Made by a program: the position numbers and the translations under genes. From positions 1-21,693 of the forward strand of contig JAFPNP010000096.1 in NCBI GenBank assembly GCA_017411125.1: 21,693 nt of DNA, given 5' to 3'. Shown here piece by piece: positions 6,418-14,939 of the stretch. The first letter of the stretch is position 1, and each line of letters opens with the position of its first letter. This DNA is from Kiritimatiellia bacterium. Its GTDB lineage: Bacteria; Verrucomicrobiota; Kiritimatiellia; RFP12; UBA1067. The notes beneath the pieces are model-generated. The model saw only the letters and a program-made list of their open reading frames with translations. It searched no databases and was not told the origin of the DNA.

Positions 6418-7959
6418 TCACCACTCAGGCCTCGCTCTGGCGCGGGCGCGGCGCATTATCTCCTCCCACGAATCGTCCGTGTTCCAGAACAGTTCGGCCT
6501 GGCAGTGCGTCGTGAAGCCATATGGCGGCGTGTATTCCGCGACGGCGTTGAACTCGACGGGCTTTTTCGCGCCCGAACGCATGTGGCGCACGAAGTCGTA
6601 AGCTACCTTCCCGCGACTCATCCACACCTCGTCGAAGAAGGTGCCGCGACGCGCCACGGACTCCTGGTCGCGCTCCTTCACGCGCTGCCCTGCGCAGCCC
6701 AGCACGAACGGTCCGCACGGTTCGACCCACGTCGCCCAGTCGAGGCGCAGCTGCGCCTTCCAGCTCAGCCCGACGGACGGCGACATCGCGACGATCTTGT
6801 CGCAGAACGCCGTATCGGGGTTGCCCCATACGTCGCCAAACGGGAAACCGCCGCAGTTCTCCCAGAGAATTTCGAGCGACGGATCGGTCTTGGCGATCGC
6901 CTCGGTCGCGCCGGGTTTCTGGATGGAGTTGGCGTGCAACCCGAAAACGATCTTCAAGTCTGGCGACTCGGTATGGATGCGCTTGGACACCATGTTCACC
7001 AGCTCCGTCACGGCCTCCGCGATGGAACGCCCGTTGAGTTCCTGCAGAGACGTCTCGGTGAAGCTCTGGAAGTAGATTCCGTCGCCGCCCATCGGCTTCC
7101 ACACGCGCCGCCACTCGTTCACAATGCGGTCGGCCAACTTGTCGAGGTGATGTACGTCGGTCTTTTCCCAACCGTCGCCCCATCCCCACGCGAAGCCCCA
7201 GTAGACCTTGACGCCCCAGCTGTGGGCGCAATCCACAACGTCCTTCGCGTTGATCACCTGCCACTTGTTCCAGATGATGGCGCGGTTGAAACGGGCGCGC
7301 GCCATTTCGCGGAACTTAGACCGGTAGTCGTCTATCACCTGCCCCCATGCGAATATGCTGCGGATGGGCGTCTGGGGACGACGCGCCACCTCGAACTTCG
7401 GCAGAAGCTTGCCCGAACGGAAAAGCGTGCCGGAATACAAACGGTGCGGATCGTGGTACATGTTCCATTCAAGGTCGGGCACGGTCACGTCCAGAAACTC
7501 GAACGTGCCCCACAGCACGGCCTCCGGCGTCGCACCGGCGATGAGAACGGTATTCGCGCCGTTTTCGCTGCCCGTGCGTATCAAGTAGCCGCCCTCCGGT
7601 GGCACGGCGCCCTTGAGGCAGTCGCGAAGCACGGAGTTTTCCGACGGAATCCCTACCACTATCCTGTGCTTTTTCTCTTTGGGCAGCTTCGATCCAGCCT
7701 TTTCCATCGGCAACACGTGCTGCGTCGCCAGATACTGCTCGCGCAGGAGATGCGGCGAAAGCCGCTCCGTCAACACTTCGAGCGCCCTTCCCTGCGGTCC
7801 CTCCGCAGAAGAGTACACGACTTTCCAGTCGCCTCCGCGCACTGGACGGTTTCCGTTGTCGGCGCCGTGCGCCATGCAGCAGCACGCTACCGCGGCAGCC
7901 ACCAGAATGTGTCTCGCCGTTCCCGGCTTCACGCCGAACTTCAATATGGATTTCTTCAT
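6418..7959 (-). CDS. Secreted glycoside hydrolase-like protein, family not resolved
   Basis: The 513-residue protein starts with an Sec-type signal: basic KKS, hydrophobic ILVAAAVACCC, likely cleavage after AHGA near 33. Residues about 45-160 resemble the alpha/beta N-domain found before GH20, GH67 and GH84 barrels (HRIVVGIP; ATPEAVLWGTFEFLD). From about 195 a barrel-like core follows: RFNRAIIWNKWQV, WGVKVYWGFAWGWG, GIYFQSFTETS with Glu302, KIVFGLHANS and LEILWENCGG. Glu302 at the end of a strand is a plausible catalytic acid, but this is inference. I do not match it to a definite CAZy family. It is first in an operon with a sugar porter and an AGE epimerase, which supports a glycan-degrading role in the periplasm or outside. 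GGAGG stands 10 nt before ATG 7959. Confidence 0.7.
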   Translation of the reverse strand: MKKSILKFGVKPGTARHILVAAAVACCCMAHGADNGNRPVRGGDWKVVYSSAEGPQGRALEVLTERLSPHLLREQYLATQHVLPMEKAGSKLPKEKKHRIVVGIPSENSVLRDCLKGAVPPEGGYLIRTGSENGANTVLIAGATPEAVLWGTFEFLDVTVPDLEWNMYHDPHRLYSGTLFRSGKLLPKFEVARRPQTPIRSIFAWGQVIDDYRSKFREMARARFNRAIIWNKWQVINAKDVVDCAHSWGVKVYWGFAWGWGDGWEKTDVHHLDKLADRIVNEWRRVWKPMGGDGIYFQSFTETSLQELNGRSIAEAVTELVNMVSKRIHTESPDLKIVFGLHANSIQKPGATEAIAKTDPSLEILWENCGGFPFGDVWGNPDTAFCDKIVAMSPSVGLSWKAQLRLDWATWVEPCGPFVLGCAGQRVKERDQESVARRGTFFDEVWMSRGKVAYDFVRHMRSGAKKPVEFNAVAEYTPPYGFTTHCQAELFWNTDDSWEEIMRRARARARPEW

Positions 7960-8014
7960 GGACTTGCGCCCTCCTGTTTGTTTACCTAATTACTAATTAT
8001 CTTTCGAAAATAAA

Positions 8015-8044
8015 ATTATACACCATTGTCATCTTTTGGGTCAA
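8015..8044 (-). promoter_or_regulatory. Sigma-70 promoter of the hydrolase-porter-epimerase operon
   Basis: On the minus strand TTGACC (8044 to 8039) and a perfect TATAAT (8020 to 8015) are separated by 18 nt. Expected start is near 8008, giving a leader of about 48 nt before the hydrolase ATG 7959 with its GGAGG. It is the most consensus-like promoter in the window, suggesting control by repression or high expression. Confidence 0.8.
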
Positions 8045-8127
8045 TGGATATTTCCTTTCTTTTGCAAAAACCATATTTGCGTACTTCTCCATTTTCCGCT
8101 TGTGCTGTTTCGCGTGGGATACTGCTT

Positions 8128-8335
8128 CCCGTCTGCGCGAGACGGGGGTTTTCCCTGCCGAAGCCATGAAGACTGTGACGGCAAGGGCGTGGGCGAGAAA
8201 GGCGAAAGGCTCTTCGGCAAGGTCTGTGATGCCATTTACTGCAACCCCGACATGCAAGCCGTCTTGGCGTCGTGAACGGCGTGGGCATCAGTGATGCCAA
8301 GGTTCGACGACCACGCAGCTATCCGTCACGTTCAC
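8128..8335. ncRNA. Candidate structured RNA or degenerate repeat element
   Basis: Stems in order on the plus strand: CCCGTCT (8128-8134) with AGACGGG (8140-8146); GCCGAAGCC (8157-8165) with GGC-t-CTTCGGC (8208-8218, one bulge); then a nested set, GTGAACG (8272-8278) with CGTTCAC (8329-8335), GCGTG (8279-8283) with CACGC (8312-8316), and GGCATC with GATGCC inside 8284-8298. GGCATCAGTGATGCC is itself a perfect 15-nt odd palindrome. No match to tmRNA, RNase P, SRP RNA or 6S RNA was recognised. Short stems arise by chance in G+C-rich DNA, so this is a candidate only; strand is unknown. Confidence 0.25.
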
Positions 8336-8427
8336 CGGGCGCAACCTTGCGAAGAATTCGATAGAAATTGCGTTCAGTTCTGCAGCCGACACCGGGCTGC
8401 GCGTCACGCTGCACTATCTACAATCGT

Positions 8428-8462
8428 GAGCCTATAGGGAGACGCTTGCGAGCCTATAGGGA
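8428..8462. repeat. Twin 13-bp direct repeat containing CCTATAGG, 22-bp period
   Basis: GAGCCTATAGGGA occurs at 8428-8440 and again at 8450-8462. Each copy holds the perfect 8-bp palindrome CCTATAGG, and the period of 22 bp puts both on the same helix face. This arrangement is typical of paired operator sites. It lies 134 nt past the mfd stop codon and about 380 nt upstream of the sugar operon promoter. Confidence 0.55.
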
Positions 8463-8595
8463 AATCGGAAAATCCTGCAAGGGAGAGAAAACTGCAATGA
8501 CGATGAACCAAGCCATAGTGCGCATACGCAAGTATGCCCCCGAAACCGAATCGACGTTCCGCGCGATCTGCCGCGTTTCCCCATGCCATGTTTGG

Positions 8596-11500
8596 TCATC
8601 GGGCATTGGGGCCGACAATGCATTTTGCAAGGGCGGCGAGGCGCTTTTCCGGCGTCGCGCCGGACAGGTTCTCCACAAACGCCGGATCGCGTTCGTTGAT
8701 GCGGTAGAACACCGCACGTCCCTTGCGCACGTCGATGCGGCGTATGCCGGATTTGGCGCACAGTACGCGGAATTCCGCCAGTTTTACCAGCCGCGCCGCA
8801 GCTTTCGGCAGTTTTCCGTAGCGGTCGGCCAGTTCCACGCGAAGGTGCTTCACGTCCTTCGGCGTGGCTGCGGCGGCAAGTCGCCTGTGGAAGTCCATGC
8901 GCTGCGCCTCGTCCTCGACATAGTCGTATGGCAGGCACGCGCCGCAGGCATCCGCGTCGGCTGCGCCGGGTGAATAGTCTAGGAAGTCGAAGTTCAGCGA
9001 CACGTCCACGACGTCCGGTACGCCCTCGCCTTTCAATCGCGCCACTGTGCGCTGGAGAAGCTGGCAGTACAATTGGAAACCGACGGCGGCGATGTGTCCG
9101 CTCTGCTCCCGTCCGAGGAGATTGCCTGCGCCGCGGAGTTCGAGATCGCGCATGGCGATTCCGAAGCCCGCACCGAGCCCGGAGTGTTTTCTCAATGCGT
9201 CAAGCCGCTCGCGCGCTTCGGCGTCCACTAGGCCTTCTGCTGGAAGGAGGAAATATGCATAGCCCTGCCGCGCCGAACGCCCCACTCGCCCGCGCAGCTG
9301 GTAAAGTTCCGCAAGGCCGAAGCGGTCGGCCCGATCCACGAGTATCGTGTTTGCGCGGGGAATGTCGAGGCCGCTTTCCACTATCGTGGTGCAGAGAAGC
9401 ACGTCGGAGCGTCCTTTGGCGAAGGACTGCATCTTGGCCGACAGTTCTTCGGTGCGCATCTGCCCGTGGGCGATTTCGATCTTGGCCTCGGGAACAAGCG
9501 TCCGCAGCCGCTCCGCCGCTTTGTCGATTGTAAGTACGCGGTTGTACAGGAAATACACCTGCCCGCCGCGCGCCAGCTCGCGCGTTATGGCGGCCCGGAC
9601 GGTCTCGTCCGTGTCGCACACGACTTTCGTTTCGACTGCCACTCTCTCGCGCGGCGGCGTGCGCAGCAGCGAGAGGTCGCGCGCGCCTGTCATGGAGAGA
9701 TAGAGAGTGCGCGGAATCGGCGTGGCGCTCATCGTCAGTACGTCCGCCGTCGCGCGCAGCCGCTTGAGGTGTTCCTTGTGGCGCACGCCGAAGCGCTGTT
9801 CCTCGTCGATGATTATCAAGCCGAGGTCGTGGAAAAGTACCTTGGCGGAGAGCAACGCGTGCGTCCCTATCACGATGTCCGTCGCGCCAGAAAGCAACCG
9901 CGCCCTCGTGCCTTTTTTCACTTCGTCGTTCTGGAAGCGGCTCATCGCCTCGATGCGCACGGGCGTGCCGTCGAAACGCGCAAGGAACGTTTCGTAATGT
10001 TGTTCGGCGAGAACGGTGGTCGGCGCGAGAAGAACGGTTTGGCGTCCGTTCATGGCGGCAATGAACGCCGCGCGCATGGCGACTTCTGTCTTGCCATAGC
10101 CGGCGTCGCCGCAGATGAGGCGGTCCATCGGCTTGGTCTGCGCCATGTCGTTCTTGACGTCTTCGATCGCCCGCGCCTGGTCGTCGGTTTCCTCGTATGG
10201 GAACGCCGCCTCGAACGCGGCGATGCCGGGGGCGTCCAAATCGTATGCGAATCCTGGAGCGACGGCGCGGCGGGCCTGCGTTTCGAGCAGGGCGGACGCA
10301 AGATCCTGCACCGCCCGCTGCGCGTTTGTCTTGTCTTTGGTCCACCGCTTCCCGTCAAGGCGGTGCAGCTTCACCTTCTCGCCCTTCACTCCGACGTAGC
10401 GTGAAAGCAGGTGCGCGTGCGTGACGGGGACGTGCAGCTTGCCGCCGTCCGCATACTCTATGGTGAACACCTCGCTCCGGGAGCCGCCCACCTCTACTTC
10501 CGTGGAGCCGAGGAATCGCCCGATGCCGTAGTCGACGTGTACGACGTACTCGCCCGGTTCGATGTCGAGCGACTCGGAAAGCCTTTGCCCCGTGCTGGCC
10601 GTCTGCGCCATTGCTCGCGGCGCGCGGCCCTTGTGCGCGAACACGCGGTCGCCCTTCGTGACGACCACGAGCCCGGAAACCTCGAACCCGCCGGAAAGCT
10701 CTCCGTCTTCAACGACGAGCGAGCCTTTCTTTTCCGCCGCCACAAGATATGCGGCGAGTCTTGCGCGCGCGGCCTCGAGGAGTTCCGGGTTTCGCGCCGT
10801 CTCGATGCCGAGTTCCGCGAATCCGGGAAGAGGCGAACTGACGAATGTTCCGTCGGGAACGCCCTGCGGTGTGGGGGAACCAGTGAACACCTGCCTGAAG
10901 CTCGCGCTTTCGGGAACTGAATGGGCAAGCTCCGCATATGAGTTGTGGTCGAGCCAGAGTATCGTGGCGCCGTCCGGCAGTACTTCGACAAGCCTCGTCT
11001 CCTCGCCGCTATCCACTGCCACCGGCGCAAGCTCCGCAGACGGGATTTTCCTGATTGAAGTTTGCAGCGACGGGTCGAACTCGCGCAGCGATTCCAGTTC
11101 TTCGCCAAAATACTCGGCGCGGATCGGCCTCGCCGCGTCCGGCGACCATGCGTCGAGAACGCCGCCGCGAACTGCGAATTGTCCTACGGCGGACACTTCG
11201 CCCGTCCTTTCGTATCCTGCCGAGCGAAGTCTCTCCTGCACCTGCGTGAATGCGCTTTCCGTTTCGCCGGGGACAAGCCGAACCACCGCTGCGTTCACCG
11301 CCGCGCCGTCCGGCACGCCTGTCGTCAGCGCCGCGCTCGGCGCGATGACGACGATCGGGTACGGACGCATCCGCCACGCGCCCAGCGCGGCGGACACCTT
11401 GAGCCGCGCCGCAGTGGATGACGGATCGTCCTCTAGCGGCGGCGGAAATTCGAGCGTCCGTACGTCGCATTCGCCGCCGACGACTCGCAGATCACCGCAC

Positions 11501-11703
11501 ACGGAGTCTGCATCCGGCAAGCCGGCCGTGACGGCCAATACGAACGGTGCGCCGCCCTCGCGCGGGTTGCGGGCAAGCGCCGCCGCGGCGAACGCCGTCG
11601 CCGAACCCGTGAACGAAGGCAGGGCGAAGGATTGAGACGGAACGTCCGTCCCATCCAGAAAGGCCCTTTCGAACAGGGCGAATCTTTTGCTGACACCATC
11701 CAC
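8596..11703 (-). CDS. mfd: Transcription-repair coupling factor Mfd
   Basis: The 1035-residue protein has the full Mfd layout: a degenerate UvrB-like N-part (VGQFAVRGGVLDAWSP near 173-188), an RNA polymerase interaction region (GEYVVHVDYGIGRFLG near 384-399), helicase motif I GDAGYGKTE at 532-540, DEEQRFG near 633-639, SATPIPRT, HGQM and the TRG-type VESGLDIPRANT and QLRGRVGRS, then the C-terminal UvrA-blocking domain. It removes stalled RNA polymerase and recruits UvrA. Motif I differs slightly from the common GDVGFGKTE. At 1035 residues it is about 110 shorter than the E. coli protein, mainly N-terminal. The start is GTG 11703 without a clear ribosome site, 20 nt after pfk, so the exact start is uncertain. 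Confidence 0.96.
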   Translation of the reverse strand: MDGVSKRFALFERAFLDGTDVPSQSFALPSFTGSATAFAAAALARNPREGGAPFVLAVTAGLPDADSVCGDLRVVGGECDVRTLEFPPPLEDDPSSTAARLKVSAALGAWRMRPYPIVVIAPSAALTTGVPDGAAVNAAVVRLVPGETESAFTQVQERLRSAGYERTGEVSAVGQFAVRGGVLDAWSPDAARPIRAEYFGEELESLREFDPSLQTSIRKIPSAELAPVAVDSGEETRLVEVLPDGATILWLDHNSYAELAHSVPESASFRQVFTGSPTPQGVPDGTFVSSPLPGFAELGIETARNPELLEAARARLAAYLVAAEKKGSLVVEDGELSGGFEVSGLVVVTKGDRVFAHKGRAPRAMAQTASTGQRLSESLDIEPGEYVVHVDYGIGRFLGSTEVEVGGSRSEVFTIEYADGGKLHVPVTHAHLLSRYVGVKGEKVKLHRLDGKRWTKDKTNAQRAVQDLASALLETQARRAVAPGFAYDLDAPGIAAFEAAFPYEETDDQARAIEDVKNDMAQTKPMDRLICGDAGYGKTEVAMRAAFIAAMNGRQTVLLAPTTVLAEQHYETFLARFDGTPVRIEAMSRFQNDEVKKGTRARLLSGATDIVIGTHALLSAKVLFHDLGLIIIDEEQRFGVRHKEHLKRLRATADVLTMSATPIPRTLYLSMTGARDLSLLRTPPRERVAVETKVVCDTDETVRAAITRELARGGQVYFLYNRVLTIDKAAERLRTLVPEAKIEIAHGQMRTEELSAKMQSFAKGRSDVLLCTTIVESGLDIPRANTILVDRADRFGLAELYQLRGRVGRSARQGYAYFLLPAEGLVDAEARERLDALRKHSGLGAGFGIAMRDLELRGAGNLLGREQSGHIAAVGFQLYCQLLQRTVARLKGEGVPDVVDVSLNFDFLDYSPGAADADACGACLPYDYVEDEAQRMDFHRRLAAAATPKDVKHLRVELADRYGKLPKAAARLVKLAEFRVLCAKSGIRRIDVRKGRAVFYRINERDPAFVENLSGATPEKRLAALAKCIVGPNAR

Positions 11704-11723
11704 CCGACCACCCGCACAGGGCT

Positions 11724-13091
11724 CTACGGCGCCATGACGTTCTTCGCCGCGGCCGCGTTCTGGGAGAAGTAGAACTCCTGCCCTGTCGCGTCGGTGACGC
11801 TTCGCCAGAGGTCGCCGTTGAGGTACACCTGCTGGCGCTCGATGGTTGCGAGCTTGATGGGCACGAGCGTGTAAAGATCGCCGACGGATCCGACTACGCA
11901 GTTGGTTCGCCCCGCCATGGCGGCGTGTACCGCCGCGCGCGCGAGCAGATAGCAGCGGATGGCGTCCGTTCCGCGCGCCGGGACGCTGCGGATCATGTAA
12001 CTGGGATCGAAGTACTTCACGCTCGCCGTGACGCCCTTGTCCTTGAAGTAGTCGGAAATGCGGCGCTTCAGGTAATCGCCGATGTCCTTCTTGAGCACGT
12101 TGCCGCTGGCGTCCCGCATTTCTTCGCCGCCACGGAAGAACTTCTGCCCGGCACCTTCGGCGACCACTATGACGGCATGCGTCTTGCCGCTTTTGAAGCG
12201 GCGCTCCAGCGCGGCGAGAAGACCGTCTGGACCGTCCAAGTCAAAGTCCGTCTCGGGAATCAGGCAGAAGTTGACGACGGGATTCGCCACGGCGGCGTAT
12301 GCGGCGATGAAACCGGAGTCGCGGCCCATGAGCTTTACGAGGCCGATGCCGTTGAACGTGCCTTTCGCCTCCACGTGCGCGTCGCGTATTACGTTCGTGG
12401 CTTCGGCGACGGCGGTCTCGAATCCAAAACTCGGTCCCACGAACTGCAGGTCGTTGTCGATGGTCTTTGGAACGCCGATTACCGATATCGAGAGCTTCCG
12501 CCGCAGACACTCCTCCGCAACGTCGCGGGCGCAGCGCAGGGAGCCGTCGCCGCCGATGCAGAAGAGGACGTTGATGTTCATGCGCACGAGAGTGTCCACG
12601 ATCGTCTCTGTCGGCTGGCGGCCCCGCGAACTGCCGAGTATCGTTCCGCCGTGTTCATGGATTGTATCCACGGCGTCGGGGTCGAGCAGCATCGGGGTGT
12701 AGCCGCATTCTGGATTCAAGCCTGCGTATCCAAATCGAATGCCGTAGATCGTCTGGATGCCGTAGTCGAAAGAGAGTATCTCGACAAGCCCCTTGATTAC
12801 GTTGTTGAGGCCGGGGCACAACCCGCCCGCCGTCAGGATTCCCGCGCGCGTCCAGCTTGGATCGTGGAATATTCTCGCTTTCGGGCCGGCGCGTTCGAAC
12901 GAAGGTTCGCGTCCAAGTTTTTCGCGCAGCCAGTTGAGCAGATGCACGTCCGCGCTCATCAGCACGCGCGCGCCGTCCGGCACGAACTCGTGTTTCCTCA
13001 CAGGCGAGGCGATGCGGCACTCGCCGAGGACGTCCACGTCGAATGGATACTCCTGCGGCGCCGCCGCGACCTTTTCCAGCGTAGGTGACAT
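11724..13091 (-). CDS. ATP-dependent 6-phosphofructokinase (plant/spirochaete-like type)
   Basis: A 455-residue PFK of the longer kind, with an N-terminal extension of about 80 residues before the catalytic core. Key motifs are GGLCPGLN at 89-96, GIRFGYAGL, GSSRGRQ, GGDGS at 180-184, PKTIDND at 208-214, MGRDSGFIA and PSYMIRSVPARGTDA. Gly in GGDGS (rather than GGDDS) indicates ATP as phosphoryl donor, while Lys in PKTIDND is shared with PPi-dependent and plant-type enzymes; the pair Gly+Lys is the pattern of plant, trypanosome and related bacterial ATP-PFKs. It commits fructose 6-phosphate to glycolysis. GAGG lies about 11 nt before ATG 13091, and lepA ends 16 nt upstream, so lepA-pfk-mfd is likely one transcript. 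Confidence 0.92.
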   Translation of the reverse strand: MSPTLEKVAAAPQEYPFDVDVLGECRIASPVRKHEFVPDGARVLMSADVHLLNWLREKLGREPSFERAGPKARIFHDPSWTRAGILTAGGLCPGLNNVIKGLVEILSFDYGIQTIYGIRFGYAGLNPECGYTPMLLDPDAVDTIHEHGGTILGSSRGRQPTETIVDTLVRMNINVLFCIGGDGSLRCARDVAEECLRRKLSISVIGVPKTIDNDLQFVGPSFGFETAVAEATNVIRDAHVEAKGTFNGIGLVKLMGRDSGFIAAYAAVANPVVNFCLIPETDFDLDGPDGLLAALERRFKSGKTHAVIVVAEGAGQKFFRGGEEMRDASGNVLKKDIGDYLKRRISDYFKDKGVTASVKYFDPSYMIRSVPARGTDAIRCYLLARAAVHAAMAGRTNCVVGSVGDLYTLVPIKLATIERQQVYLNGDLWRSVTDATGQEFYFSQNAAAAKNVMAP

Positions 13092-13107
13092 TTCGTATTC
13101 TTCCTCT

Positions 13108-14925
13108 TTAAGATTCCTTCACGGTTCCCTTCAGCACCGCGATGAATGCCGATTGCGGCACGTTCACATGTCCGAACTCTTTCATGCGCGCCTTGCCGCG
13201 TTTCTGCTTCTCCAGTACCTTCATCTTGCGCGTCACGTCGCCGCCGTAGAGCTTGGCGAGCACGTCCTTGCGGAACGGGCGGATGTCCTCGCGGGCGATT
13301 ATTTCGCGCCCGATGGCGGCCTGCACCGGGATTTTGAACTGGTGCGGCGGGATCGTTTCGGCAAGAGCCTTGCACATCTGGATTCCGCGCGCGCGGGCCT
13401 TTGAGCGGTGTACCATCGTCGCGAAAGCGTCCACCGTCTCGCCGTTTAGCAGCACGTCCATCCGCACGATGTCGCTCGCCTGGTATCCGTCAGGTTCGTA
13501 GTCCATCGAAGCGTACCCGTGCGACACGCTCTTGAGCGTATCGTGGAAGTCGATTAGAATTTCGTTCAGCGGCAGGCGGCAGTGCAGCATCACTCGTTTC
13601 GTGTCCATCGATTCCGTGCCCTCCACCGTGCCGCGCCGGTCCATGACGATTCTCATCACGTCGCCTATGGATTCCGTCGGCGTGATGATGCGGGCTTTGA
13701 GGACAGGCTCGGAGATCGTTTCGAGCGTGGAAGGGTCTGGCATCTGGAGCGGATTGTCGAGGTCGCGCTCCTCGCCGCCCTTCATCTTGAGCTTGTAGAC
13801 GACGCCGGGCGTGGTCGAGATTATGTCCAGGCCGAACTCGCGCCGCAGACGCTCCTGCACGATCTCCATGTGGAGCAGACCGAGGAAGCCGCAGCGGAAG
13901 CCGAAGCCGAGGGCGATGGAGCTCTCGTGGTGGAAGGTGAAGGCGCTGTCGTTGAGATGCAGTTTCTCGAGGCCCTGCTCCACCTTAGGAAACTCGTCGG
14001 TGGACATCGGATAGATGCCGCAGAATACCGTCGGATGGATGTCGTGGAAGCCGGGGAGCGGATCGTCCGCGCCGAACTTCGACGTGGTCACCGTGTCGCC
14101 GATCTTGATTTCGCTGGGGTCTTTCACCGTTCCGACGAGATACCCAACCTGTCCAGCCGAAAGACAGTCCACCGGCTTTTTGCCGGGAGAGAACACGCCG
14201 ACTTCGTGTATCGTGGTGGAGACGCGCGAACCCATGAACGTGACGCCTTGTCCGGGTTTTACGCTGCCGTCCACCACGCGCACGTATGTTATCACGCCGC
14301 GGAATTCGTCGAACACGCTGTCGAACACGAGCGCGCGCAACGGAGCGTCCGCCCCGCGCGTCTTCGGCGGCGGAATGCGCTTGACGATCGCCTCGAGCAC
14401 GTCCGGACATCCCATGCCGGTCTTGGCGCTCACGAGCAGCGGGTCGTCCATCGGAATGGCGAGGATGTCCTCGATCTCGCGGCTGACCTCCTTTACATCC
14501 GCGCCGGGCAGGTCCACCTTGTTGAGGACGGGCACGATTTCGAGCTTGGCGTCCTGCGCGAAATAGGTGTTCGCCACGGTTTGCGCTTCGACGCCCTGCG
14601 CGGCGTCCACCACGAGAAGCGCTCCTTCGCACGCGCCCATGGAGCGGCTCACCTCGTAGGCGAAGTCCACGTGGCCGGGCGTGTCGAGGAGGTTGAAGAG
14701 ATACGTCTTGCCGTCCTTCGCCGCGTACTCCATCGACACGGGGTGGCTCTTGATCGTGATGCCGCGTTCGCGCTCCAGATCCATCGCGTCGAGCGTCTGC
14801 TCCTTCAGTTCGCGCGCGCTGATGGCATGCGTAAGCTCGAGGATGCGGTCGGAGAGCGTGGTCTTTCCGTGGTCCACGTGCGCGATGATGCAGAAGTTGC
14901 GGATGTTGTCGAGTGTCTGTTCCAT
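13108..14925 (-). CDS. lepA: Elongation factor 4 (LepA), back-translocating GTPase
   Basis: A 605-residue product, the normal LepA length. GTPase motifs: AHVDHGKT at 15-22 (G1), RGITI near 54-58 (G2), DTPGH at 81-85 (G3), NKVD at 135-138 (G4) and SAKTG (G5). The LepA-specific end is seen: IGREIIAREDIRPFRKDVLAKLYGGD followed by VTRKMKVLEKQKRGKARMK. The GTPase acts on stalled or mis-translocated ribosomes. ATG 14925 lies about 8 nt from the start of transcription predicted from its extended -10 box and has no Shine-Dalgarno site. It opens a run with pfk and mfd. Confidence 0.97.
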   Translation of the reverse strand: MEQTLDNIRNFCIIAHVDHGKTTLSDRILELTHAISARELKEQTLDAMDLERERGITIKSHPVSMEYAAKDGKTYLFNLLDTPGHVDFAYEVSRSMGACEGALLVVDAAQGVEAQTVANTYFAQDAKLEIVPVLNKVDLPGADVKEVSREIEDILAIPMDDPLLVSAKTGMGCPDVLEAIVKRIPPPKTRGADAPLRALVFDSVFDEFRGVITYVRVVDGSVKPGQGVTFMGSRVSTTIHEVGVFSPGKKPVDCLSAGQVGYLVGTVKDPSEIKIGDTVTTSKFGADDPLPGFHDIHPTVFCGIYPMSTDEFPKVEQGLEKLHLNDSAFTFHHESSIALGFGFRCGFLGLLHMEIVQERLRREFGLDIISTTPGVVYKLKMKGGEERDLDNPLQMPDPSTLETISEPVLKARIITPTESIGDVMRIVMDRRGTVEGTESMDTKRVMLHCRLPLNEILIDFHDTLKSVSHGYASMDYEPDGYQASDIVRMDVLLNGETVDAFATMVHRSKARARGIQMCKALAETIPPHQFKIPVQAAIGREIIAREDIRPFRKDVLAKLYGGDVTRKMKVLEKQKRGKARMKEFGHVNVPQSAFIAVLKGTVKES

Positions 14926-14939
14926 AGGCGTTGGGGTGT

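Larger units (their letters stand above)
8045..8595. other. Gene-less stretch between mfd and the sugar operon promoter
   Basis: No convincing protein gene is seen in these 551 nt. Open frames exist on both strands (minus 8257-7997, plus 8036-8275 and plus from 8497), but none has a recognised family, and the minus one runs through the sugar operon promoter. A minus-strand frame from about 8412 to 8292 ending VTDSCVVVEPWHH has good codon bias but no start with a ribosome site; it may be a relic of a gene end. The stretch holds several inverted repeats (8128-8335) and a twin repeat (8428-8462), described separately. Confidence 0.5.

Noticed and set aside
5806..7989. A very long plus-strand open frame opposite the transporter and hydrolase.
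   Set aside because: It is the antisense shadow of well supported minus-strand genes in G+C-rich DNA, with a very Arg/His-rich product and no domain.
7997..8257. A minus-strand 86-codon frame upstream of the hydrolase.
   Set aside because: It starts with TTG without a ribosome site and its end runs through a near-consensus promoter; codon bias is fair, so it is mentioned under the gene-less stretch but not called.
8420..8442. CTATAGGGAGA resembles the initiation part of the phage T7 promoter.
   Set aside because: Only the last 11 bases match; the upstream recognition part does not (14 of 23 overall), and the same motif repeats 22 bp away, so a paired operator fits better.
8497..8973. A plus-strand ATG at 8497 with GGGAG upstream, opening a frame running to 8973.
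   Set aside because: Most of the frame lies antisense to the mfd 3' end and has no recognised domain; the ribosome-like site is probably chance.
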